A stretch of 64,000 nucleotides of DNA, taken from Antedon mediterranea. Lineage: Eukaryota > Echinodermata > Crinoidea > Comatulida > Antedonidae. The stretch is taken from assembly GCF_964355755.1 (NCBI RefSeq), contig NC_092677.1, positions 21,548,101-21,612,100 of the forward strand, written 5' to 3'. Each line of letters begins with the position of its first letter. Position 1 is the first letter of the stretch. Of this stretch, positions 14,201 through 26,052 are shown one piece after another. The translations under genes and the position numbers were made by a program. The notes under the pieces were generated by a model. The model was not told the DNA's origin and made no database searches. It saw only the letters and a list, made by a program, of their open reading frames with translations.

Positions 14201-17200
14201 TTTTGTAAACTTTGATGTTTTGTGTGAAAAAGTTTTTTCGAAATGCTCAAAATGGTCTAAAACGTTTTTAAATACGATATGAAGCTATTTTGTGGACTTT
14301 GATGTTTTTGTGTGAAAAGTTTTAACGAAATGCTCAAAATGGTCTAAAACGGTTTCTAATGTGATTTTAAGCAGTTTGATGTTTTTGTGTAACCAAGTTT
14401 CATCGAAATGCACAAAAGGGTCTAAAACGTCTCCAAATGCGATTTGAAGCTCTTTTGTCTTTTTATGTTAACCAGTTTTTTCGAAAACTACAAAATGGTC
14501 TAAAACGTCTCCAAATGCGATTTGAAGCTATTCTGTACACTTTGATGTTTTGTGAGAAAAAGTTTTGTCGAATTGCTCAAAATGGTCTAAAACGTTTTTA
14601 AATACGATATTAAGCTATTTTTTACTCTTTGATGTTTTTGTGTGAAAAGTTTTAACGAAATGGTCAAAATGTGATTTTAAGCACTTTGATGTTTTTGTGT
14701 AACCAAGTTTCATCTAAATGCACAAAATGGTCTAAAACGTCTCCAAATGCGATTTGAAGCTTTTCTAAGCACTTTGGTGTTTTTATGTTAACAAGTTCTT
14801 TCGAAAATCACAAAATGGTCTAAACCGTCTCAAAATGCGATGTGAAGGTATTCTGAGCACTTTGGTGTTTTTATGTTAACAAGTTTTTTCGAAAATCACA
14901 AAATGGTCTAAAACGTCTCCAAATGCGATTTGAAGCTATTTTGTAAACTTTGATGTTTTGTGTGAAAAAGTTTTTTCGAAATGCTCAAAATGGTCTAAAA
15001 CGTTTTTAAATACGATATTAAGCTATTTTGTGGACTTTGATGTTTTTGTGTGAAAAGTTTTAACGAAATGCTCAAAATGGTCTAAAACGGTTTCTAATGT
15101 GATTTTAAGCACTTTGATGTTTTTGTGTAACCAAGTTTCATCGAAATGCACAAAAGGATCTAAAACGTCTCCAAATGCGATTTGAAGCTATTCTTAGCTC
15201 TTTTGTGTTTTTATGTTAACAAGTTTTTTCGAAAACCACAAAATGGTCTAAAACGTCTCCAAATGCGATTTAAAGCTATTCTGTACACTTTGATGTTTTG
15301 TGTGAAAAAGTTTTGTCGAAATGCTCAAAATGGTCTAAAACGTTTTTAAATACGATATTAAGCTCTTTTGTGCTCTTTGATGTTTTTGTGTAACCAAGTT
15401 TCATCGAAATGAACAAAATGGTCTTAAACGTCTCCAAATGCGATTTGAAGATTTTCTAAGCACTTTGGTGTTTTTATGTTAACAAGTTTTTTCGAAAATC
15501 ACAAAATGGTCTAAAACGTCTCAAAATGCGATTTGAAGGTATTCTGAGCACTTTGGTGTTTTTATGTTAAGTTTTTTTGAAAATCACAAAATGGTCTAGA
15601 ACGTCTCCAAATGTGATTTGAAGCTATTTTGTAAACTTTGATGTTTTGTGTGAAAAAGTTTTTTCGAAATGCTCAAAATGGTCTAAAACGGTTTCTAATG
15701 CGATTTGAAGCTATTCTGTACACTTTGAAGTTTTGTGTGAAAAAGTTTTCTCGAAACGTTCAAAATGGTCTAAAACGTTTTCCCATACCATATTAAGCCA
15801 TTTTGTGCAATTTGATGTTTTTGTGTAACCAAGTTTCATCGAAATGAACAAAATGGTCTAAAACGTCTCCAAATGCGATTTGAAACTTTTCTAAGCACTT
15901 TGGTGTTTTTATGTTAACAAGTTTTTTCGAAAATCACAAAATGGTCTAAAACGTCTCCAAATGCGATTTGAAGGTATTCTGAGCACTTTGGTGTTTTTAT
16001 GTTAACAAGTTTTTTCGAAAATCACAAAATGGTCTAAAACGTCTCCAAATGCGATTTGAAGCTATTTTGTAAACTTTGATGTTTTGTGTGAAAAAGTTTT
16101 TTCGAAATGCTCAAAATGGTCTAAAACGGTTTCTAATGCGATTTGAAGCTATTCTGTACACTTTGAAGTTTTGTGTGAAAAAGTTTTCTCGAAATGTTCA
16201 AAATGGTCTAAAACGTTTTCCCATACCATATTAAGCCATTTTGTGCAATTTGATGTTTTTGTGTCACCAAGTTTCATCGAAATGAACAAAATGGTCTAAA
16301 ACGTCTCCAAATGCGATTTAAAGCTATTCTGTACACTTTGATGTTTTGTGTGAAAAAGTTTTGTCGAAATGCTCAAAATGGTCTAAAACGTTTTTAAATA
16401 CGATATTAAGCTATTTTTTGCTCTTTGATGTTTTTGTGTGAACAGTTTTAACGAAATGCTCAAAATGTGATTTTAAGCACTTTGATGTTTTTGTGTAACC
16501 AAGTTTCATCGAAATGCACAAAATGGTCTAAAACGTCTCCAAATGCGATTTGAAGCTATTCTGTACACTTTGATGTTTTGTGAGAAAAAGCTTTGTCGAA
16601 ATGCTCAAAATGGTCTAAAACGTTTTTAAATACCATATTAAGCTATTTTGTGCACTTTGATGTTTTTGTGTGTAAAATTTTATCGAAATACTCAAAATGG
16701 TCTAAAACGTCTCCAAATGCGATTTGAAGATTTTCTAAGCACTTTGGTGTTTTTATGTTAACAAGTTTTTTCGAAAATCACAAAATGGTCTAAAACGTCT
16801 CAAAATGCGATTTGAAGGTATTCTGAGCACTTTGGTGTTTTTATGTTAACAAGTTTTTTCGAAAATCACAAAATGGTCTAAAACGTCTCCAAATGCGATT
16901 TGAAGCTATTTTGTAAACTTTGATGTTTTGTGTGAAAAAGTTTTTTCGAAATGCTCAAAATGGTCTAAAACGTTTTTAAATACGATATTAAGCTATTTTG
17001 TGGACTTTGATGTTTTTGTCTGAAAAGTTTTAACGAAATGCTCAAAATGGTCTAAAACGGTTTCTAATGTGATTTTAAGCACTTTGATGTTTTTGTGTAA
17101 CCAAGTTTCATCGAAATGCACAAAAGGGTCTAAAACGTCTCCAAATGCGATTTGAAGCTCTTTTGTGTTTTTATGTTAAGAAGTTTTTTCGAAAACTACA

Positions 17201-18909
17201 AAATGGTCTAAAACGTCTCCAAATGCGATTTAAAGCTATTCTGTACACTTTGATGTTTTGTTTGAAAAAGTTTTGTCGAAATGCTCAAAATGGTCTAAAA
17301 CGTTTTTAAATACGATATTAAGCTCTTTTGTGCTCTTTGATGTTTTTGTGTAACCAAGTTTAATCGAAATGAACAAAATGGTCTAAAACGTCTCCAAATG
17401 CGATTTGAAGCTTTTCTAAGCACTTTGGTGTTTTTATGTTAACAAGTTTTTTCGAAAATCACAAAATGGTCTAAAACGTCTCAAAATACGATTTGAAGGT
17501 ATTCTGAGCACTTTGGTGTTTTTATGTTAACAAGTTTTTTCGAAAATCACAAAATGGTCTAAAACTTCTCAAAATGCGATTTGAAGGTATTCTGAGCACT
17601 TTGGTGTTTTTATGTTAACAATTTTTTTCGAAAATCACAAAATGGTCTAAAACGTCTCAAAATGCGATTTGAAGCTATTTTGTAAACTTTGATGTTTTGT
17701 GTGAAAAAGTTTTTTCGAAATGCTCAAAATGGTCTAAAACGTTTTTAAATACGATATGAAGCTATTTTGTGGACTTTGATGTTTTTGTGTGAAAAGTTTT
17801 AACGAAATGCTCAAAATGGTCTAAAACGGTTTCTAATGTGATTTTAAGCAGTTTGATGTTTTTGTGTAACCAAGTTTCATCGAAATGCACAAAAGGGTCT
17901 AAAACGTCTCCAAATGCGATTTGAAGCTCTTTTGTCTTTTTATGTTAACAAGTTTTTTCGAAAACTACAAAATGGTCTAAAACGTCTCCAAATGCGATTT
18001 GAAGCTATTCTGTACACTTTGATGTTTTGTGAGAAAAAGTTTTGTCGAATTGCTCAAAATGGTCTAAAACGTTTTTAAATACGATATTAAGCTATTTTTT
18101 ACTCTTTGATGTTTTTGTGTGAAAAGTTTTAACGAAATGGTCAAAATGTGATTTTAAGCACTTTGATGTTTTTGTGTAACCAAGTTTCATCTAAATGCAC
18201 AAAATGGTCTAAAACGTCTCCAAATGCGATTTGAAGCTTTTCTAAGCACTTTGGTGTTTTTATGTTAACAAGTTCTTTCGAAAATCACAAAATGGTCTAA
18301 ACCGTCTCAAAATGCGATGTGAAGGTATTCTGAGCACTTTGGTGTTTTTATGTTAACAAGTTTTTTCGAAAATCACAAAATGGTCTAAAACGTCTCCAAA
18401 TGCGATTTGAAGCTATTTTGTAAACTTTGATGTTTTGTGTGAAAAAGTTTTGTCGAAATGCTCAAAATGGTCTAAAACGTTTTTAAATACGATATTAAGC
18501 TATTTTTTGCTCTTTGATGTTTTTGTGTGAACAGTTTTAACGAAATGCTCAAAATGTGATTTTAAGCACTTTGATGTTTTTGTGTAACCAAGTTTCATCG
18601 AAATGAACAAAATGGTCTTAAACGTCTCCAAATGCGATTTGAAGCTTTTCTAAGCACTTTGGTGTTTTTATGTTAACAAGTTTTTTTGAAAATCACAAAA
18701 TGGTCTAGAACGTCTCCAAATGTGATTTGAAGCTATTTTGTAAACTTTGATGTTTTGTGTGAAAAAGTTTTTTCGAAATGCAAAAAATGGTCTAAAACGG
18801 TTTCTAATGTGATTTTAAGAACTTTGATGTTTTTGTGTAACCAAGTTTCATCGAAATGCACAAAAGGGTCTAAAACGTCTACAAATGCGATTTGAAGCTA
18901 TTCTTAGCT

Positions 18910-18941
18910 CTTTTGTGTTTTTATGTCAAAAAGCACAAAAG
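18910..18941. repeat. Fold-back junction palindrome in satellite A
   Basis: The orientation of satellite A flips here. The left arm CTTTTGTGTTTTT (18910-18922) and right arm AAAAAGCACAAAAG (18928-18941) are inverted repeats, with a single-base bulge and a 5-base spacer ATGTC. To the left, monomers read in the plus orientation. To the right, the same monomers read in reverse complement. The arms come from two monomers that both carry a CTTTTGTG element, so the join could have formed by template switching or fold-back annealing at that short inverted homology. An assembly error at an inverted repeat is the main alternative. Confidence 0.85.
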
Positions 18942-20215
18942 ATCTTAATATCGTATTTAAAAAAGTTTCAGACCATTTTGAGCATTTCGACAAAACTTTT
19001 TCACACAAAACATCAAAGTGTACAGAATAGCTTTAAATCGCATTTTGAGACGTTTTAGACCATTTTGTGATTTTCGAAAAAACTTGTTAACATAAAAACA
19101 CCAAAGTGCTCAGAATACCTTCAAATCGTATTTTGAGACGTTTTAGACAATTTTGTGATTTTCGAAAAAACTTGTTAACATAAAAACACCAAAGTGCTTA
19201 GAAAAGCTTCAAATCGCATTTGGAGACGTTTTAGACAATTTTGTTCATTTCGATGAAACTTGGTTACACAAAAACATCAAAGAGCACAAAAGAGCTTCAA
19301 ATCGCATTTGGAGACGTTTTAGACCCTTTTGTGCATTTCGATGAAACTTGGTTACACAAAAACATCAAAGTGGTTAAAATCCCATTAGAAACCGTTTTAG
19401 ACCATTTTGAGCATTTCGTTAAAACTTTTCAAACAAAAACATCAAAGAGCAAAAAATAGCTTAATATCGTATTTAAAAACGTTTTAGACCATTTTGAGCA
19501 TTTCGACAAAACTTTTTCACACAAAACATCAAAGTACACAGAATAGCTTTAAATCGCATTTGGAGACGTTTTAGACCATTTTGTGATTTTCGTAAAAACT
19601 TGTTAACATAAAAACACCAAAGTGCTTAGAAAAGTTTCAAATCGCATTTGGAGACGTTTTAGACCATTTTGTTCATTTCGATGAAACTTGGTTACACAAA
19701 AACATCAAATTGCACAAAATGGCTTAATATGGTATGGGAAAACGTTTTAGACCATTTTGAACATTTCGAGAAAACTTTTTCACACAAAACTTCAAAGTGT
19801 ACAGAATAGCTTCAAATCGCATTAGAAACCGTTTTAGACCATTTTGAGCATTTCGAAAAAACTTTTTCACACAAAACATCAAAGTTTACAAAATAGCTTC
19901 AAATCACATTTGGAGACGTTTTAGACCATTTTGTGATTTTCAAAAAAACTTGTTAACATAAAAACACCAAAGTGCTCAGAATACCTTCAAATCGCATTTT
20001 GAGACGTTTTAGACCATTTTGTGATTTTCGAAAAAACTTGTTAACATAAAAACACCAAAGTGCTTAGAAAAGGTTCAAATCGCATTTGGAGACGTTTTAG
20101 ACCATTTTGTAATTTTCGAAAAAACTTGTTAACATAAAAACACCAAAGTGCTCAGAATACCTTCACATCGCATTTTGAGACGTTTTAGACCATTTTGTGA
20201 TTTTCGAAAAAACTT
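18927..20215 (-). repeat. Satellite A, inverted segment
   Basis: About 1.29 kb of satellite A lies in reverse complement: CGTTTTAGACCATTTT replaces AAAATGGTCTAAAACG throughout. Read on the minus strand from 20215 down, its monomers follow the usual higher-order sequence. A GCGATGTGAAGG monomer is followed by a TTTTTTTGAAAATCAC / AATGTGATTTG monomer, then a CTTTGAAGTTTTGTG monomer, then a CCCATACCATATTAAG monomer. It is therefore an inverted piece of the same array and not a new family. A 72-codon open frame at 19241-19459 arises only because the monomers are reversed and has no features of a protein. Confidence 0.93.
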
Positions 20216-20230
20216 CACTACCGGTTACAC
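20206..20230. other. Satellite A / satellite B junction
   Basis: Inverted satellite A runs to CGAAAAAACTT, where the normal continuation GTTAACAT would follow. From about 20216 the sequence is CACTACCGGTTAC, which matches the interior of satellite B units such as GAGCACTACCGGTTACG near 22036. There is no unique sequence, transposon end or target-site duplication between the families. The first B unit is entered inside its tRNA-like module, on the A-box side of the middle, so its B box and terminator are missing. The join looks like a direct recombination between arrays. Confidence 0.85.
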
Positions 20231-21232
20231 CACAAACCAGTAGATGCCTGAAGAGCTGATAACAGTCTATTTATATGCAATGAATGATCAATCAATGAAA
20301 AATAATGCCATGCAACTTTGTTTCTGATTGAAAAAAATGTTCACTTGTTTAGGCCTGACATTTACAACCCTCAAAATATCTCACTTTCAAAAACAATATT
20401 TATTTTCAAATAAAAAAAAATATCTTTACAGGTTGGAACACGCTACTGAGAGCACTCAAACCTGGGTATAACCCGTTACGCCACAAACCAGTAGATAACT
20501 GAAGCGCTGATAATAGTCTATTTATATGAAATTAATGATCAATCAATGAAAAATAATGCCATGCAACTTTGTTTCTGATTTTAAAAAGGTTCACTTGTTT
20601 AGGCCTGACATTTACAACCCTCAAAATATCTAACTTTCAAAAACAATATTATTTTCAATAAAAAAAAAAAAGAAACAACATATCCGTAGAGGTTCGAACC
20701 CACTAGTGAGAGCACTCAAACTTGAGTATTACCCGCTACGCCACAAACCAGTAGATGACTGAACAGCTGATAATACTCTATTTATATGAAATAAATAATA
20801 AATCAATGAAAAATAATGCCATGCAACTTTGTTTCTGATTTTAAAAAAGGTTCATTTGTTTAGGCTTGACATTTACAACCCTCAAAATATCTCACTTTAA
20901 AAAAAATATTTATTTTCAATTAAAAAAAAGAAAGAAAAGAAATACCCCTAGAGGCTCAAACCCACTACTGCGAGCCCTCAAACTTGAGCATTACCCGTTA
21001 CGCCTCAAAGCAGTAGATGACTGAAGAGCTGATAATACTCTATTTATATGAAATGAATAATAAATCAATGAAAAATAATACCATGCAACTTTGTTTCTGA
21101 TTTTAAAAAAGGTTCACTTGTTTAGGCCTGACATTTACAACCCTCAAAATATCTCACTTTCAAAAACAATATTTATTTTCAATTAAAAAAAAAAGAAAAG
21201 AAATATCCCTAGAGGTTCGAACCCAATACTGC

Positions 21233-24200
21233 GAGCACTCAAACTTGAGCATTACCCGTTACGCCTCAAACCAGTAGATGACTGAAGAGCTGATAATACT
21301 CTATTTATATGAAATGAATAATAAATAAATGAAAAATAATGCCATGCAACTTTATTTCTGATTTTAAAAAAGGTTCATTTGTTTAGGCCTGACATTTCCA
21401 ACCCTCAAAATATCTCACTTTCAAAAAAAATATTTATTTTCAAATAAAAAAAAAATTAAAAAAAATATCCCTAGAAGTTCGAACCCACTATTGAAATCAC
21501 TCAAACCTGAGAATTACCCGTTACGCCGCAAACCAGTATATGACTGAAGAGCTGATAATAGTCTATTTATATGAAATGGATGATCAACCAATGAAAAATA
21601 ATGCCATGCAACTTCGTTTCTGATTTTATAAAAAGTTCACTTGTTTAGGCCTGACAGTTGCAACCCTCAAAATATCTCACTTTCAAAAACAATATTTATT
21701 TTCAATTAAAAAAAAAAGAAAAAAAAATACCCGTATAGGTTGGAACCCACTACCGAGAGCACTCAAACCCGAGCATTACCCGTTACCCTTCAAACCAGTA
21801 GATGACTGAAGAGCTGATAATACTCTATTTATGTGAAATGAATAATAAATCAATGAAAAATAATGCCATGCAACTTTGTTTCTGATTTTAAAAAAGGTCC
21901 ACTTGTTTAGGCCTGACATTTACAACCCTCAAAATATCTCACTTTCAAAAACAATATTTATTTTCAATTAAAAAAAAAAAAGAAAAAAAATATTCGTAGA
22001 GGTTGGAACCCACTACTGCGAGAACTCAAACCTGAGCACTACCGGTTACGCCACAAACCAGTAGATGACTGAAGAGCTGATAACAGTCTATTTATATGAA
22101 ATGAATGATCAATCAATGAAAAATAATGCCATGCAACTTTGTTTCTGATTTTAAAAAAGATCCATTTGTTTAGGCCTGACATTCACAACCCTAAGAAATA
22201 TCTCATTTTCAAAAAAAATATTTATTTTCAATAAGAAAAAAAAAAGCAATATCCGTACAGGTTGGAACCCGCTACTGAGAGCATTCAAACTTGGGTATTA
22301 CCCGTTACGCCACAAACCAGTAGATAACTGAAGAGCTGATAATAGTCTATTTATATGAAATGAATGATCAATCAATGAAAAATAATGCCATGCAACTTTG
22401 TTTCTGATTGAAAAAAAATGTCCACTTGTTTAGGCCCGACATTTACAACCCTCAAAATATCTCACTTTCAAAAAAAATATTTATTTTCAATTAAAAAAAA
22501 AAGAAAAGAAATATCCCTAGAGGTTCGAACCCACTACTGCGAGCACTCAAACTTGAGCATTACCCGTTACGCCTCAAACCAGTAGATGACTGAAGAGCTG
22601 ATAATACTCTATTTATATGAAATGAATAATAGACCAATGAAAAATAATGCCATGCAACTTTGTTTCTGATTTAAAAAAAGGTTCACTTGTTTAGGCCTGA
22701 CATTTACAACCCTCAAAATATCTCACTTTCAAAAACAATATTTATTTACAATTTTAAAAAAAAAGAAAAAAAATATCCCTAGAGGTTCGACCCACTACTC
22801 AGAGCACTCAAACCTGAGCATTACCCGTTACGCCACAAACCAGTAGATGACTGAAGAGCTGATAATAGTCTATTTATATGAAATGAATGATCAATCAATG
22901 AAAAATAATGCCATGCAACTTTGTTTCTGATTTTAAAAAAGATCCATTTGTTTAGGCCTGACATTCACAACCCTAAGAAATATCTCATTTAAAAAAAAAA
23001 TATTTATTTTCAATAAGAAAAAAAAAAGCAATATCCGTACAGGTTGGAACCCGCTACTGAGAGCACTCAAACCTGGGTATTACCCGTTACGCCACAAACC
23101 AGTAGTTAACTGAAGAGCTGATAATAGTCTATTTATATGAAATGAATGATCAATCAATGAAAAATAATGCCATGCAACTTTGTTTCTGATTTTAAAAAAG
23201 ATCCATTTGTTTAGGCATTCACAACCCTAAAAAATATCTCATTTTCAAACAAAATATTTATTTTCAATAAGAAAAAAAAAGGCAATATCCGTAGAGGTTG
23301 GAACCCGCTACTGAGAGCACTCAAACCTGGGTTTGTAAATAAAAAAAATCAATAAAAAAAATATCCTTACAGGTTCGAACCCACTAGTGAGAGCACTCAA
23401 ACCTGAGCATTACCCGTTACGCCACAAACCAGTAGAAGACTGAAGAGCTGATAATAGTCTATTTATATGAAATAAATAATAAATCAATGAAAAATAATGC
23501 CATGCAACTTTGTTTCTGATTTAAAAAAAGATCCATTTGTTAAGGCCTGACATTCACAACCCTAAAAAATATGTCATTTTCAAAAAAAATATTTATTTTC
23601 TATTAAAAAAAAAAATCCCTAGAGGTTCGAACCCACTTCTGAGAGCACTCAAACTTGAGCATTACCCGTTACGCCTCAAACCAGTAGATGACTGAAGAGC
23701 TGATAATACTCTATTTATATGAAATGAATAATAAATAAATGAAAAATAATGCCATGCAACTTTATTTCTGATTTTAAAAAAGGTTCATTTGTTTAGGCCT
23801 GACATTTCCAACCCTCAAAATATCTCACTTTCAAAAAAAATATTTATTTTCAAATAAAAAAAAAATTAAAAAAAATATCCCTAGAAGTTCGAACCCACTA
23901 TTGAAATCACTCAAACCTGAGAATTACCCGTTACGCCGCAAACCAGTATATGACTGAAGAGCTGATAATAGTCTATTTATATGAAATGGATGATCAACCA
24001 ATGAAAAATAATGCCATGCAACTTCGTTTCTGATTTTATAAAAAGTTCACTTGTTTAGGCCTGACAGTTGCAACCCTCAAAATATCTCACTTTCAAAAAC
24101 AATATTTATTTTCAATTAAAAAAAAAAGAAAAAAAAATACCCGTATAGGTTGGAACCCACTACCGAGAGCACTCAAACCTGAGCATTACCCGTTACGCTT

Positions 24201-26052
24201 CAAACCAGTAGATGACTGAAGAGCTGATAATACTCTATTTATGTGAAATGAATAATAAATCAATGAAAAATAATGCCATGCAACTTTGTTTCTGATTTTA
24301 AAAAAGGTCCACTTGTTTAGGCCTGACATTTACAACCCTCAAAATATCTCACTTTCAAAAACAATATTTATTTTCAATTAAAAAAAAAAAAGAAAAAAAA
24401 TATTCGTAGAGGTTGGAACCCACTACTGCGAGAACTCAAACCTGAGCACTACCGGTTACGCCACAAACCAGTAGATGACTGAAGAGCTGATAACAGTCTA
24501 TTTATATGAAATGAATGATCAATCAATGAAAAATAATGCCATGCAACTTTGTTTCTGATTTTAAAAAAGATCCATTTGTTTAGGCCTGACATTCACAACC
24601 CTAAGAAATATCTCATTTTCAAAAAAAATATTTATTTTCAATAAGAAAAAAAAAAGCAATATCCGTACAGGTTGGAACCCGCTACTGAGAGCATTCAAAC
24701 TTGGGTATTACCCGTTACGCCACAAACCAGTAGATAACTGAAGAGCTGATAATAGTCTATTTATATGAAATGAATGATCAATCAATGAAAAATAATGCCA
24801 TGCAACTTTGTTTCTGATTGAAAAAAAATGTCCACTTGTTTAGGCCCGACATTTACAACCCTCAAAATATCTCACTTTCAAAAAAAATATTTATTTTCAA
24901 TTAAAAAAAAAAGAAAAGAAATATCCCTAGAGGTTCGAACCCACTACTGCGAGCACTCAAACTTGAGCATTACCCGTTACGCCTCAAACCAGTAGATGAC
25001 TGAAGAGCTGATAATACTCTATTTATATGAAATGAATAATAGACCAATGAAAAATAATGCCATGCAACTTTGTTTCTGATTTAAAAAAAGGTTCACTTGT
25101 TTAGGCCTGACATTTACAACCCTCAAAATATCTCACTTTCAAAAACAATATTTATTTACAATTTTAAAAAAAAAGAAAAAAAATATCCCTAGAGGTTCGA
25201 CCCACTACTCAGAGCACTCAAACCTGAGCATTACCCGTTACGCCACAAACCAGTAGATGACTGAAGAGCTGATAATAGTCTATTTATATGAAATGAATGA
25301 TCAATCAATGAAAAATAATGCCATGCAACTTTGTTTCTGATTTTAAAAAAGATCCATTTGTTTAGGCCTGACATTCACAACCCTAAGAAATATCTCATTT
25401 AAAAAAAAAATATTTATTTTCAATAAGAAAAAAAAAAGCAATATCCGTACAGGTTGGAACCCGCTACTGAGAGCACTCAAACCTGGGTATTACCCGTTAC
25501 GCCACAAACCAGTAGTTAACTGAAGAGCTGATAATAGTCTATTTATATGAAATGAATGATCAATCAATGAAAAATAATGCCATGCAACTTTGTTTCTGAT
25601 TTTAAAAAAGATCCATTTGTTTAGGCATTCACAACCCTAAAAAATATCTCATTTTCAAACAAAATATTTATTTTCAATAAGAAAAAAAAAGGCAATATCC
25701 GTAGAGGTTGGAACCCGCTACTGAGAGCACTCAAACCTGGGTTTGTAAATAAAAAAAATCAATAAAAAAAATATCCTTACAGGTTCGAACCCACTAGTGA
25801 GAGCACTCAAACCTGAGCATTACCCGTTACGCCACAAACCAGTAGAAGACTGAAGAGCTGATAATAGTCTATTTATATGAAATAAATAATAAATCAATGA
25901 AAAATAATGCCATGCAACTTTGTTTCTGATTTAAAAAAAGATCCATTTGTTAAGGCCTGACATTCACAACCCTAAAAAATATGTCATTTTCAAAAAAAAT
26001 ATTTATTTTCTATTAAAAAAAAAAATCCCTAGAGGTTCGAACCCACTTCTGA
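21233..26052. repeat. Tandem duplication of 2410 bp in satellite B
   Basis: The block 21233-23642 is repeated at 23643-26052. Linked rare features recur at the same offset: GAATAATAAATAAATG (near 21316 and 23726), TGATTTTATAAAAAGTTC (near 21620 and 24030), the fused double-head unit (23285 and 25695) and AACCCACTTCTGAGAG at the right edges (near 23630 and 26040). Few differences are visible. One is ACCCGAGC / TTACCCTTC near 21767 against ACCTGAGC / TTACGCTTC near 24177. About nine units were copied together, recently. Confidence 0.88.
23285..23431 (-). pseudogene. Fused short unit with two tRNA-like heads 76 bp apart
   Basis: Two B-box regions start at 23296 (GGTTGGAACC) and 23372 (GGTTCGAACC), only 76 bp apart, where the normal spacing is about 260 bp. 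The left head is cut at about 23332 in CCTGGG, losing its A box. It joins GTTTGTAAATAAAA, which leads straight into the A-tract of the next unit. The right head (23361-23431) is complete at 71 nt. An internal deletion of roughly 184 bp explains this. The same structure at 25695-25841 is its copy in the 2410-bp duplication. Confidence 0.75.

Larger units (their letters stand above)
1..18926 (+). repeat. Satellite A, direct array of ~84-88 bp monomers
   Basis: The interval is a continuous tandem array. Nearly every monomer contains the core AAAATGGTCTAAAACG followed by a CGATTT or CGATATTA element. At least four monomer types alternate. One is an 88-bp type with AGCACTTTGGTG, a GTTAAC palindrome and TTTTTTCGAAAATCAC. 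A second has TTTTGTGTGAAAAAGTTTT and TCGAAATGCTC. A third has GTGTAACCAAGTTTCATCG. A fourth has GTGTGAAAAGTTTTAACG. The palindrome TTCGAA recurs in many monomers. No reading frame stays open across monomers, and the 88-bp period is not a multiple of three. I see no gene, RNA gene or transposon inside. I do not recognise the family. The array runs off the left edge, so its true length is unknown. Confidence 0.97.

Noticed and set aside
1-18926. CRISPR array
   Set aside because: Repeats are contiguous and the sequence between short conserved cores is itself repeated. There are no unique spacers, and the DNA is eukaryotic satellite.
1-18926. CENP-B box in satellite A
   Set aside because: The recurrent TTCGAA and TTTCATCGAAAT stretches do not match the CENP-B box core spacing (TTCG....A..CGGG). 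Centromere identity cannot be claimed.
18910-18941. Transposon end at the inversion point
   Set aside because: Both arms are ordinary satellite A sequence. No foreign bases or target duplication are present.
19241-19459. 72-codon open frame in inverted satellite A
   Set aside because: It consists of reversed satellite monomers read in a chance open frame and is internally repetitive with the array period. Other inverted monomers are not open.
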